Of a stretch of 64,000 nt of DNA, positions 56,330-64,000 are shown piece by piece. How positions within the stretch are numbered: the first letter of the stretch is position 1; each line of letters opens with the position of its first letter. The stretch is from NCBI RefSeq assembly GCF_030160295.1, contig NZ_BSOB01000037.1:22460-86459 (forward strand), written 5' to 3'. The notes below the pieces were generated by a model that searched no databases, was not told where the DNA came from, and saw only the letters and a list, made by a program, of their open reading frames with translations. The position numbers were made by a program, and so were the translations under genes. The DNA comes from Dyella acidisoli (lineage in GTDB: Bacteria > Pseudomonadota > Gammaproteobacteria > Xanthomonadales > Rhodanobacteraceae).

Positions 56330-57389
56330 CGTCCAGCAAGGCTCGCAAGCTTTTCTCGCGTTCGGCTTTAGGCTCTTTTGCCAATTCACGAACACGCTTG
56401 AAGAACTGCGGCCACTGTTCCCCTGCTTGCTTGAACAGCACGGCAAACGCCGGCGTCCATTGATCGTAAAGGCCGAACGGCAGCAAGGTAGCATTGTTGA
56501 TCGGCTGCGCCACCCATTTGTCGTAACGGTGATCGTTTGGCCAATGCTGGTCACGCCACTTGGCATAACGCGCACGAAAATCTTCGATCTCGCGCTGCTT
56601 GCCTTCCGCCATTTCGTGTTCGTCCGCACCGCTGACATACAGTTTTTTCAGGCGATCACGCAGGTCGAGCACCAACGAGGTAAATCCATCCTCCATGGCC
56701 TGCTCATGATCGTCGCCGACCGGCTCGCCACGCGAACGATGCCACACGCGCAAACCCTCTTCTTCCACGAACATGGCATAGCTTTCATTGAAAGCAGTAT
56801 CGCCTTTCATGTAGATCTTCTGATGCGCAAGTTCATGGAAGATCGTGCCGACCAGTTCGTCGTCGTCCCAGCGCAGCATGCTGCTGAGGATGGGGTCGGA
56901 AAACCAACCGAGCGTCGAATAAGCCGAAACACCGCCGATGTACACGTCATAGCCATGTGCACGAAGGTGGTCCGCACCTGCCCTCGCCTTCTGCTCATCG
57001 AACCAGCCTCGATAAGCCACGCAGCCGGCAATAGGAAAACATTGCGGCACGGCTTCTACCGAGAAACGCGGCGTGGCATAGACGTTCCACACCACATAAG
57101 GACGGTGCAGTTGAACGTAATAGGTATAGCTTCGGTTGCGCGGTAGATCGAGCCGATCCGAGGCGAATTGTCGTGCCTGCTGGGAAAGTTGCAGACGCGT
57201 TGCCAGCTTGGGATCCGTCGCAGGGTCGGCAACCACCTTGCGCACCGAACGGCGCTGCAACAGCAACGCGCCCTCGCCATGCGTGACGTGCGCGTAGTAG
57301 CGGAGATCGGCACAGGCACCAAGCACGGCGACCACCATGACGCAGACTATCGAACGGATGGCGAACAAACGAATGCGGGGACGAATCAT
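56316..57389 (-). CDS. Predicted lipoprotein aminopeptidase (COG4324/PF10023)
   Basis: 357 residues from ATG 57387-57389. Lipobox VLGAC gives lipid Cys26. The zinc motif HELAHQ is at 185-190, with the downstream Glu in NESYAMFVEEEG, a gluzincin arrangement. YYVQLHRPYVVWNVYATPRFSVE and CFPIAGCVAYRGWFDE are family blocks. It likely trims peptides in the periplasm. Substrate unknown. Confidence 0.87.
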   Translation of the reverse strand: MIRPRIRLFAIRSIVCVMVVAVLGACADLRYYAHVTHGEGALLLQRRSVRKVVADPATDPKLATRLQLSQQARQFASDRLDLPRNRSYTYYVQLHRPYVVWNVYATPRFSVEAVPQCFPIAGCVAYRGWFDEQKARAGADHLRAHGYDVYIGGVSAYSTLGWFSDPILSSMLRWDDDELVGTIFHELAHQKIYMKGDTAFNESYAMFVEEEGLRVWHRSRGEPVGDDHEQAMEDGFTSLVLDLRDRLKKLYVSGADEHEMAEGKQREIEDFRARYAKWRDQHWPNDHRYDKWVAQPINNATLLPFGLYDQWTPAFAVLFKQAGEQWPQFFKRVRELAKEPKAEREKSLRALLDVSKN

Positions 57390-57416
57390 CCCCGCATTCT
57401 GACGCAAGAGCCGAAT

Positions 57417-57773
57417 TTAGTGGCTGTGGTAGCCCGAACTGCTATGACCGCTGGCATGACCACCGCCATGCCAGCTGTGACCGCCACCACCATGCCAGTC
57501 ATGCCCATGATCGCCATGTCCCCAGTAACGTCCACGGCCGCCGTAGTAGTAGATGCCGCCGTAGTAACCGTAAGGGTAATAGCCGTAGCCGTACGGATAG
57601 CCGTAATACGGATAGTCGTAGACCACAGCCGGACCGCTTCCGTAGTAGGCGTCTCCCACGTAGCCGTTGCTTTGTACGTAGCTGTAGCCTGGCGCCACAT
57701 AGCAGCCGGAAAGCAAACTGATCAGGCCAACCAGTATCAGGCCGGCAAGCACGCGTTTCAGTGGGATGTTCAT
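57417..57773 (-). CDS. Tyr/Gly/His-rich lipoprotein
   Basis: 118 residues. Lipobox LISLLSGC (Cys24) is followed by a Tyr-Gly-Pro stretch (about 45-82, roughly 20 tyrosines) and a Gly-His-Ser tail (about 83-118, about a dozen histidines). Composition suggests a surface-exposed, metal-binding or self-associating lipoprotein; no family is recognised. It is 27 bp downstream of the aminopeptidase start on the same strand, so it may be in one transcript with it. Confidence 0.72.
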   Translation of the reverse strand: MNIPLKRVLAGLILVGLISLLSGCYVAPGYSYVQSNGYVGDAYYGSGPAVVYDYPYYGYPYGYGYYPYGYYGGIYYYGGRGRYWGHGDHGHDWHGGGGHSWHGGGHASGHSSSGYHSH

Positions 57774-57857
57774 GGTGGGGACTCCATGCGCTCTACGATG
57801 TTACGGTAGTCCTGCTGCGCTAAATGCGCACTGAGCAGAATCTGTACTGCAAAGCGG

Positions 57858-57890
57858 AGGCCGGGCCGCATACAGCGGCCCGGCCTTTTC
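57858..57890. terminator. Terminator hairpin after the H1-like gene
   Basis: GGCCGGGCCGC atac(a) GCGGCCCGGCC stem with TTTT on the plus-strand side, between the H1-like gene and the Tyr-rich lipoprotein gene. Confidence 0.7.
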
Positions 57891-57914
57891 GGTAAAAAAA
57901 CGCTAACGGCTCTT

Positions 57915-58550
57915 TCAGGTTTTACCGCCCTTGGATTGATCGCCGCGCGCACGCGACGAATGATGCAACGGACCTTGAGCCTGATTGTCGCCGTGCTGTG
58001 CGCTGCCGTTGACGGTGGCCGGGGCCGATTGGGCACCAGGCCAGGCCGGTCCTCGTTTCACGCGCTCCTGCTTTGCCTGCAGCAACGCCTGGATATGGGC
58101 AACCGCATCCTCGGGGCTGATATGAACGGCTTCGCCGGAAACAGCGCTTGGAGCGGGAGCAGGCGTCCGCGGGTCTGACTTCGCCTTCGCGGGCTTGCTA
58201 GGCGCTCGCTGCTCAGTGGCCGGCGCAAGCGTTGCTGCCGGGCGAACGGCTTTGACTTTCGCAATTGGCGCCTTGCTGACCGTCTTTTCCTGTTTCTTCG
58301 CTGCAGGCAATGCTGGCTTGCTGGCTACCGTTTTCTTTACCGCCTTCGTGGCAGGCGTTTTCTTGGCAGCTGCTTTCACTGTCTTGGGTGCTGCTTTCTT
58401 TGCAGTCTTTTTGACGGCAACGATTTTTTTCGCCGTTTTCTTGCGAGCCGAAACAGGTTTGCCGGCAGGTTTCTTCCTGGTCGAGCCGGCAGCTTGGGAT
58501 GCCTTGCGGGCCGCGGGTTTCTTCGCGGCAGACTTGCGCGTCGTTGCCAT
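57915..58550 (-). CDS. Histone-H1-like Lys/Ala-rich protein
   Basis: 211 residues. Residues 1-100 are dense Lys-Ala-Pro repeats (AAKKPAARKAS, RKKTAKKIVAVKKTAKKAAPKT) resembling eukaryotic H1 tails and bacterial Hc1/AlgP-like DNA-compacting proteins. Residues 130-160 form a short acidic amphipathic helix (SPEDAVAHIQALLQAKQER). The C-terminus is Gln/His/Ser/Gly-rich. It probably binds DNA non-specifically. Such repeats vary in length between strains and are prone to slippage. Confidence 0.82.
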   Translation of the reverse strand: MATTRKSAAKKPAARKASQAAGSTRKKPAGKPVSARKKTAKKIVAVKKTAKKAAPKTVKAAAKKTPATKAVKKTVASKPALPAAKKQEKTVSKAPIAKVKAVRPAATLAPATEQRAPSKPAKAKSDPRTPAPAPSAVSGEAVHISPEDAVAHIQALLQAKQERVKRGPAWPGAQSAPATVNGSAQHGDNQAQGPLHHSSRARGDQSKGGKT

Positions 58551-58629
58551 GCGTACGTACTCCAGCGGTGATCGGTAGCGATCATCATCGCGAAGTGCAT
58601 GTGATCGGCAAGTGCCGATCGTTTGTTTC

Positions 58630-59238
58630 TTACATTCTCGGCTGCGACATCAATCCGAGGAAATGCGGCAGCACGGCCGGATTCGCCAGCACGGTAAACA
58701 CTACGCCATAGGCCGCGCCCCACAGGTGGGCGCTATGGTTGACGTTATCCCGCCCGTGCTGATCCATGTAGATCGAATAAGCCACGTACAGCACCGCGTA
58801 GATGATCGCCGGCACTGGCAGAACCAACACGTAAATGCGTGCCCATGGCGCGTAGAGGATAAAAGCGAACACCGCTGCGGACACTGCGCCGGAGGCACCC
58901 AGGCTGCGATAGTTCGCATTGCGCCGGTTCTTCAGATAGGTAGGCAGAATCGACACGATCAGCCCGCCTAGATAGAACAGCGCAAAGCCAAAGGATCCCA
59001 GCGTCTGCGCATAAATCGGCTCGATCGCCCGGCCGAAGAAAAACAGCGTCATCATGTTGAACAGCAAGTGCATTGGATCGGCATGGATGAAGCCATAGGT
59101 CGCCAGCCGGTAATACTCGCCTTTGCGCTCGATCGCGGGCGGCCACAGGATCAGATCGTCCACCAACTTCCTATTGTTGAAGGCCATGAAGGAGACGATG
59201 CAGGTGGCGGCAAGGATGATTAGCGTTGTAATCGGCAT
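58630..59238 (-). CDS. Rhomboid-family intramembrane serine protease
   Basis: 202 residues, six predicted spans. The nucleophile Ser116 lies in SLGASGAVSAA and the catalytic His171 in NHSAHLWGAAYG; HADPMHLLFNMMTLFFFG is the L1/TM2 signature. It cleaves substrates within the membrane; natural targets are unknown. It is divergent from the phzF-like gene. Confidence 0.92.
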   Translation of the reverse strand: MPITTLIILAATCIVSFMAFNNRKLVDDLILWPPAIERKGEYYRLATYGFIHADPMHLLFNMMTLFFFGRAIEPIYAQTLGSFGFALFYLGGLIVSILPTYLKNRRNANYRSLGASGAVSAAVFAFILYAPWARIYVLVLPVPAIIYAVLYVAYSIYMDQHGRDNVNHSAHLWGAAYGVVFTVLANPAVLPHFLGLMSQPRM

Positions 59239-59351
59239 ATGACGAATCCGACCATGACAGGATTGGGAATCCGCCCATCTTGACGTTCACGCGCCAAGTT
59301 GTCGACGGCTACAATGCCCAACCGCTTCCCAATTCATGCTCCACCCGACGT

Positions 59352-60236
59352 ATGAAACCCATCCGCTACATGCACTTGGACGTCTTCGCCGCCAGCCCCA
59401 GCGGCGGCAATCACCTGGGTGTGGTCACCGATGCCAGCGGATGGAGCGACGCCGACATGCAGCGCTATGCGCGCTGGACCGATCTGGTGGAAACCACGTT
59501 CCTGCTGCCGCCGGCCGATCCCAAGGCCAGCTATCGCGTGCGCATTTTTACGCCGCAAAAGGAAATCGCTTTTGCCGGCCATCCCAGCGTGGGGAGCGCC
59601 CATGCCATACTCGAATGCGGGCTGGCCGAACCGAAAGACGGCCTACTGTGGCAGGAATGTGGCGCTGGCATATTGCCGATCCGCGTGGAAGGCAGTGGTG
59701 CGCAACGCATACTGATGCTGCAATCGCCCGAGGCGCGCGTGGTGAAAACCGGCCTGCACGCGCATCCGCTACTGGCGCCTACGCTCGACGGCATCGAACT
59801 TGGCAAGCTGCCACCTGCGCTAGTGGATGGCGGTCGCCGCTGGTGGTTGGCCGAGTGCAAGGACGAAGCCAGCCTGCGCGCATGGCAGCCCGACCACAGT
59901 GCTATCGGCGCACTCGCCGTCGCCAGCGGCAGCATGGGCTTGTGCGCATTCGCGCGCAGCAGCCATCCCGACTATCAACTAGTAGTGCGCGCGTTCCCTT
60001 CCGGCGTGGGCATCGTTGAAGATCCCGCTTCCGGCGCCGCGAATGGCCTGATCGCTGCGTACCTTACGCACGCGGAACCCAACGGCCCACTGGCGCGCGG
60101 TTATTCCGTAAGCCAGGGCCGCGAAATGGGACACGATGCGCTGCTGATTGCGCACATCGTCGACGGCATGATCTGGATCGGCGGACGCACAAACACCGTG
60201 ATCGATGGAACGCTGCATTGGAACGGACGTGATTAA
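59352..60236 (+). CDS. PhzF-family isomerase
   Basis: 294 residues from [25 protein letters not shown]. The DAP-epimerase-like double fold is shown by [20 protein letters not shown] and [17 protein letters not shown]. The general acid/base Glu sits in LVETTFLL, in place of NETVF. PhzF proper works in phenazine synthesis, but no phz genes are present, so this is a generic family member with unknown substrate. The following UPF0178 gene overlaps it by 8 bp. Confidence 0.9.
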   Translation: MKPIRYMHLDVFAASPSGGNHLGVVTDASGWSDADMQRYARWTDLVETTFLLPPADPKASYRVRIFTPQKEIAFAGHPSVGSAHAILECGLAEPKDGLLWQECGAGILPIRVEGSGAQRILMLQSPEARVVKTGLHAHPLLAPTLDGIELGKLPPALVDGGRRWWLAECKDEASLRAWQPDHSAIGALAVASGSMGLCAFARSSHPDYQLVVRAFPSGVGIVEDPASGAANGLIAAYLTHAEPNGPLARGYSVSQGREMGHDALLIAHIVDGMIWIGGRTNTVIDGTLHWNGRD

Positions 60237-60693
60237 GGCAGCACGCATCTGGGTGGACGCCGACGCGTGCCCAGTAGCGATCAAGGAGATCCTGTTTCGC
60301 GCCGCACAGCGCGCGCAGGTGCAGGTTACGCTGGTGGCGAACCACGCGTTACGAACGCCACCTTCGCCTTACATCCGAAGCATCCAGGTAGCCGGCGGCT
60401 TCGATGTGGCGGACAACGAAATCGCCGGCCAGGTTGAACCCGGTGACTTGGTGGTAACGCAAGATATCCCGCTGGCCGCTGCCGTCATCGGGAAAGGCGC
60501 GTTGGCAATGCATCCCCGCGGCGAGCTTTATACGCCCGACACCATCCAGCAGCGCTTGACCATGCGCAACTTCATGGAAGAGCTGCGCAGTGCGGGCGTC
60601 GATACGGGTGGTCCGGCCGCGTTGCATCCGCGCGATAAACAGGCCTTTGCCAACCAGCTCGACCGCTGGCTGGCGCAACAGCCCAAGCGTTAA
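60229..60693 (+). CDS. UPF0178 (YaiI/YqxD) protein
   Basis: 154 residues from GTG 60229, which overlaps the phzF-like stop; ATG 60205 would add eight residues inside phzF and lacks a Shine-Dalgarno. [21 protein letters not shown] is the family signature, a PIN-like fold with clustered acidic residues ([15 protein letters not shown]). NYN/PIN relatives are nucleases; activity here is not demonstrated. It ends 4 bp into the convergent dehydrogenase gene. Confidence 0.88.
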   Translation: MIKAARIWVDADACPVAIKEILFRAAQRAQVQVTLVANHALRTPPSPYIRSIQVAGGFDVADNEIAGQVEPGDLVVTQDIPLAAAVIGKGALAMHPRGELYTPDTIQQRLTMRNFMEELRSAGVDTGGPAALHPRDKQAFANQLDRWLAQQPKR

Positions 60694-61589
60694 TCGCGCC
60701 TATCCGAATCGCGCTGCCCCAGATTCGCTCGTCGCGCAGCAACCCTCGCCAAGGCAGCCAGATCCATCCCTTCCGCGCCATCCGCCAACGCTTCGATCAA
60801 GCTGTCTCGCAACACGCCTGCCAATGGCATCGGCACCTGCTCCGCGTGTGCGGCGTCCTGCGCCAGCATCACGTCCTTCAAGCCTAACGGCAAGGCAAAG
60901 CCAGGCGGCGTGAAGCGCTCTTCCGCCATCGCCTTGCCATAGCCTTGATACACCGGTGAGGCGAACAGCGTGCTGGTCATCAGCTCGATGAAATCCGCCG
61001 CGCTTACGCCATAGGCGCGCGCCAGCACGGAGGCCTCGGCCAGGCTTTCGATCGCAGAGACAATCATGAAATTGCCGGCGAGCTTTACCACGTTGGCGCG
61101 CTCGGGAGTTTCTCCCATCGGCCAGAGCCGGGCCGCCATGGTTTCGAGCAAGGGCCGGGCTTTTTCGATGGCGTTTGGTGCGCCTGCAACCAACATATTG
61201 AGCTTGCCCGCAGCGGCCACGTCTGGACGGCCGAACACCGGTGCCGCCACATAGCCCAGTCCGCGCTTGGTGTGTTCTTCAGCCAGTTGTCGCGCGAGTG
61301 CGACAGAGATCGTGGCATGGTTGACGTGCACCGTGCCGGGGTCCATCGCATCGAGAAGACCACTATCGAGAAATACACTGCGCACTGCCTGATCGTTCGC
61401 CAGCATGCTGTGCAGCACCTCGCCCTGCGCGGCGCGATCAGGCGTGCTTGCCACACTGGCGCCAAGTGAGGCGAGCTTCTCCGTGACCGCTTCCGAACGA
61501 TTCCAGACCAGTACGTGATGCCCGGCGGCAACCAGATTGCTGGCCATGGCCACACCCATCGCACCAAGCCCGATAAAACCGACTTTCAT
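60690..61589 (-). CDS. 3-hydroxyisobutyrate-dehydrogenase-family NAD(P) oxidoreductase
   Basis: 299 residues. The N-terminal Rossmann motif [18 protein letters not shown] has the GxGxxG loop at 7-12, followed by VWNRS (an Arg that favours NADP). The catalytic Lys is in [21 protein letters not shown]. The family acts on beta-hydroxyacids (3-hydroxyisobutyrate, tartronate semialdehyde) or imines; succinic-semialdehyde/glyoxylate reductase-like activity is equally possible. Confidence 0.9.
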   Translation of the reverse strand: MKVGFIGLGAMGVAMASNLVAAGHHVLVWNRSEAVTEKLASLGASVASTPDRAAQGEVLHSMLANDQAVRSVFLDSGLLDAMDPGTVHVNHATISVALARQLAEEHTKRGLGYVAAPVFGRPDVAAAGKLNMLVAGAPNAIEKARPLLETMAARLWPMGETPERANVVKLAGNFMIVSAIESLAEASVLARAYGVSAADFIELMTSTLFASPVYQGYGKAMAEERFTPPGFALPLGLKDVMLAQDAAHAEQVPMPLAGVLRDSLIEALADGAEGMDLAALARVAARRANLGQRDSDRRD

Positions 61590-61650
61590 GGAGAATCTCC
61601 CATTGCGAACGCTAAGTGGAGCACGATCGATGTTCAGCGGAAGCGAAGCG

Positions 61651-62829
61651 TCACGCCGCTTCGCCGGCCGCGCGGCCCGATGCCCACGCCCACTGAAAGT
61701 TGTAGCCGCCCAACCAACCAGTCACATCGACCACTTCACCAATGAAATACAGACCGGGAACATGCTTCGATTGCATGGTGCTGGAGGAAAGACCATCCGT
61801 ATCCACGCCGCCCAGTGTAACTTCCGCCGTGCGGTAACCTTCCGTGCCGCTGGCAACTATTGGCCAATCGTGCAATCGCGCGCTTGCATCGTGCAATTCC
61901 GCATCACGGTACTGGCGCATCGGCTTGCTACCCAACCATAGCTCGCACATGCGTTGCGCCAGTCGGCGCGGCAACAGATCGCCAAGCACGTTGCGCAGCT
62001 CTGCCGCTGGTCGCGCCGCGCGCTGGGCAATCAACCAGTCGCTGATGTTCTGCTCCGGCGAGAGGTCGATACGCAGCTCGTCACCGGGTTGCCAGTACGA
62101 CGAAATCTGCAGAATCGACGGCCCACTGATGCCGCGATGCGTGAACAGCAAACCGGCACGAAAACGACGCTTGCCCACGCGTGTTTCTGCCACCGGCAGG
62201 GCAACACCGGCTAGATCCTGATAGTGCTCCAGGTGCTTGCCACTCAAGGTCAGCGGCACCAGGCCGGCACGCGTCGGCAACACGTTGTGCCCGAACTGCC
62301 GCGCCAACTCATAACCGAAACCTGTGGCACCCATGCTGGGTATGGAAAGGCCGCCGCTGGCAACCACCAGCGATTCGGCATGCACCTCGCCTTTCGCCGT
62401 CAACACCGTGAAGCCCTCTTCCGTTTTGCGTACGCGTTCCACCGCGCAACTGGTTTCGATACGAACGCTAGCCGCCGCGCATTCGTCCAGCAGCATGCGC
62501 ACGATCAGCTTGGAGGATTCGTCGCAGAACAGTTGCCCTAGCTCTTTCTCGTGATAAGCGATGCGATGCTTTTCCACCAGCGCAATGAAATCGGCCGGCT
62601 TATAGCGCGCCAAAGCCGATTTGCAGAAATGCGGATTGGCCGAAAGGTATTGCGCGGGCGTCACGCCCAGATTGGTGAAATTGCAGCGCCCGCCACCGGA
62701 CATCAGGATCTTCTTGCCCGGCTTGTTGGCGTGATCGAGCACCAGCACGTGCCGCCCCCGCTGCCCGGCCGTAATGGCGCACATCAACCCCGCAGCGCCG
62801 GCGCCGATCACCAGGACATCCACTTTCAC
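61651..62829 (-). CDS. BaiN/HI0933-family NAD(P)/FAD-dependent oxidoreductase
   Basis: 392 residues. KVDVLVIGAGAAGLMCAITAGQRGRHVLVLDHANKPGKKILMSGGGRCNFTN is the FAD-binding signature of the HI0933 group. VVASGGLSIPSMGATGFGYELA and the C-terminal LYFIGEVVDVTGWLGGYNFQWAWASGRAAG finish the fold. The family is related to BaiN and to flavin-dependent enoate reductases. The physiological substrate is unknown. It is divergent from yajQ. Confidence 0.9.
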   Translation of the reverse strand: MKVDVLVIGAGAAGLMCAITAGQRGRHVLVLDHANKPGKKILMSGGGRCNFTNLGVTPAQYLSANPHFCKSALARYKPADFIALVEKHRIAYHEKELGQLFCDESSKLIVRMLLDECAAASVRIETSCAVERVRKTEEGFTVLTAKGEVHAESLVVASGGLSIPSMGATGFGYELARQFGHNVLPTRAGLVPLTLSGKHLEHYQDLAGVALPVAETRVGKRRFRAGLLFTHRGISGPSILQISSYWQPGDELRIDLSPEQNISDWLIAQRAARPAAELRNVLGDLLPRRLAQRMCELWLGSKPMRQYRDAELHDASARLHDWPIVASGTEGYRTAEVTLGGVDTDGLSSSTMQSKHVPGLYFIGEVVDVTGWLGGYNFQWAWASGRAAGEAA

Positions 62830-62923
62830 GCCGTCACCACCCTTCTCGCCAACACAGACATCTGCCCATTATCCAATACCCGCATGCCTTAAACTTAGCC
62901 TCTGCCTATTCAAGGACCCTGCC

Positions 62924-63406
62924 ATGCCCTCCTTCGACGTGATCTCCGAAGTCGACAAGCACGAACTCACCAACGGCGTCGACCAAGCCAATCGCGAGCT
63001 GTCCAACCGCTTCGATTTCAAAGGTTCCGATGCGAAGTTCGAGCTGGACAAGTCCGTAATCACGCAAAGTGCGCCCAGCGAATTCCAGTTGCAGCAAATG
63101 CTGGACATCCTGCGTGGCCGCCTTGCGGCGCGGAAGATCGATCTGCGCGCACTGGACATTGCCGATCCTGAGGTGAACCTGGGTGGCGCTCGTCAGAAGA
63201 TCACCGTAAAGCAAGGCATCGAGCAGCCGATTGCCAAGAAGCTGATCGCCACACTGAAGGAAGCCAAGTTGAAGGTGGAAGCGCAGATCAACGGTGACAA
63301 GCTGCGCGTGACTGGCAAGAAGAAGGATGACTTGCAGTTGGCGATGGCCGTGTTGCGGAAGGCGGATGTGGAGCTGCCGTTGCAGTTCGACAACTTCCGC
63401 GATTGA
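62924..63406 (+). CDS. YajQ-family nucleotide-binding protein
   Basis: 160 residues from MPSFDVISEVDKHELTNGVDQA, with AAGGA upstream; the longer frame is not coding. Two ferredoxin-like halves with SNRFDFKGSDAKFELD and the C-terminal KKKDDLQLAMAVLRKADVELPLQFDNFRD. In Xanthomonas campestris the homologue XC_3703 binds cyclic di-GMP and relays it to a LysR regulator of virulence and biofilm. Such a role here is inferred from family. Confidence 0.93.
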   Translation: MPSFDVISEVDKHELTNGVDQANRELSNRFDFKGSDAKFELDKSVITQSAPSEFQLQQMLDILRGRLAARKIDLRALDIADPEVNLGGARQKITVKQGIEQPIAKKLIATLKEAKLKVEAQINGDKLRVTGKKKDDLQLAMAVLRKADVELPLQFDNFRD

Positions 63407-63565
63407 CCAACACTCCCTCCCCTGCTTGCAGGGTTGGGGGGGTTGTAAGAGCTTGCCGCACAGATTGAATTTACTGCGAGGTTGCTTTACCCCACCCCAC
63501 CTCCTCCGGCTTGCCGGAGGAGAAGAGAAGATATGCCACCTGCTACACGTAGGGGAGGGAGCAAA
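63407..63565. repeat. REP-like palindromes between yajQ and the DUF1345 gene
   Basis: CCCTCCCCTGCTTGCAGG...GGGGG near 63415-63438 and CTCCTCCGGCTTGCCGGAGGAG near 63502-63523 sit in a 160-bp gap between convergent genes. A related but distinct hairpin family, possibly acting as terminators. Confidence 0.55.
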
Positions 63566-64000
63566 TCAGGCGAGCCCCGCTGCAATGTTCACGCTGATCG
63601 CGATAATGAACACGTTGAAGAAAAACGCCACCACACTGTGAAACAACACAGTGCGGCGCAAAGTGTGGCTGGTGATCTGCACGTCCGACACCTGAAAGCA
63701 CATGCCGATCACGAAGGCGAAATACACGAAGTCCCAGTAATCCGGTTGCTGAGAGCCGGGAAATTGCAGACCCTCGTGCTGCTTGCCGAAGTCGCCGTAA
63801 TAGCCATGCGCATAATGCAGCGCGTACATCGTATTCATGAACAACCACGACAACACGATGCTGGCCGCCGCCATGCCCATGGCCTGAAGCCCGCCGCTCT
63901 TGGCAGCATGCATCTCGGTAAACAGGGCTGCCATCACTACCACTGACACGGTCACAGCCACCCACAACGTAGTGCGGCGACCGGTGTCCTGACAACGTGC
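63566..64000 (-). CDS. DUF1345 membrane protein (5' end outside window)
   Basis: 145 codons visible; the frame continues past the right edge ([31 protein letters not shown]). Four predicted spans. [27 protein letters not shown] and [44 protein letters not shown] are hallmark blocks of DUF1345. Function unknown; the C-terminus is complete. Confidence 0.9.
   Translation of the reverse strand, partial: ARCQDTGRRTTLWVAVTVSVVVMAALFTEMHAAKSGGLQAMGMAAASIVLSWLFMNTMYALHYAHGYYGDFGKQHEGLQFPGSQQPDYWDFVYFAFVIGMCFQVSDVQITSHTLRRTVLFHSVVAFFFNVFIIAISVNIAAGLA

Noticed and set aside
59352..60236. Phenazine biosynthesis gene phzF
   Set aside because: No other phz genes are present and the catalytic block differs slightly; kept as a generic PhzF-family isomerase without a symbol.

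Overview
The window is GC-rich chromosomal DNA from a gammaproteobacterium of the Xanthomonadales, most likely Rhodanobacteraceae (Dyella, Rhodanobacter or Luteibacter type). This rests on gene content and order (recA next to recX, alaS next to csrA, a methylcitrate cycle, GluQ-RS, YajQ) and on dispersed CCCTCTCC/GGAGAGGG palindromes. I could not run database searches, so genus is an inference. No phage, plasmid, insertion sequence or CRISPR array is visible.

Left part (1-14.8 kb). Two tandem OmpA-type porin genes open the window, the outer one cut by the edge. Then come prpD and, 6 kb further on, prpC and prpB. Between them lie a TerC-type membrane protein behind a Mn(II) (yybP-ykoY) riboswitch, a glutathione S-transferase, and a five-gene minus-strand operon (5241-9452). 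I read that operon as a divergent functional-amyloid (Fap-type) export system: a Gly/Ser/Asn-rich secreted protein, a small secreted protein, a C39 cysteine peptidase (FapD-like), a FapE-like secreted protein and a coiled-coil plus beta-barrel outer-membrane protein (FapF-like). A sigma-54-like -24/-12 element precedes it. Divergent from prpBC is a fusion of a MerR-type DNA-binding domain to a citrate-synthase fold, probably the prp regulator. A methyltransferase and a divergent MerR regulator share a palindromic operator.

Middle (14.8-35 kb). tRNA-Ser(GCU) lies inside a perfect 32-bp inverted repeat. It is followed by csrA, alaS, recX, an atypical SDR, recA and cinA on the minus strand, then mutS, a GST/TetR divergent pair with a palindromic operator, katG behind a candidate OxyR site, a response regulator, hslR, a TRIC channel, htpG, htpX, gluQ, phaB and tcdA.

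Right part (35-64 kb). This holds a c-type cytochrome, a PMT-type glycosyltransferase, Mpo1-like, pirin, a XenA-like reductase and a hydrolase. Next are three tandem cold-shock genes, two of which carry an identical-architecture 30-bp upstream element, then YcaQ-type glycosylase, OMPLA, SlyD, MATE and PBP4 genes, a glutathione peroxidase and the metNIQ methionine importer. pncB follows, preceded by a strong unannotated small-RNA candidate with C-rich loops. The window ends with a cytochrome c fusion, DUF72, an aminopeptidase, a Tyr/Gly/His-rich lipoprotein, a histone-H1-like protein, rhomboid, PhzF, UPF0178, a beta-hydroxyacid dehydrogenase, a BaiN-type flavoprotein, YajQ and a truncated DUF1345 protein.

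Functionally the region combines housekeeping (DNA repair, translation, chaperones), propionate catabolism, oxidative and electrophile defence (KatG, GPx, two GSTs, XenA) and envelope or biofilm functions (OmpA, the Fap-like operon, OMPLA, CsrA, YajQ). The most interesting parts are the Fap-like operon with double-glycine-like motifs, the C-rich sRNA candidate before pncB, the HTH-citrate-synthase fusion, and the tRNA-overlapping inverted repeat.
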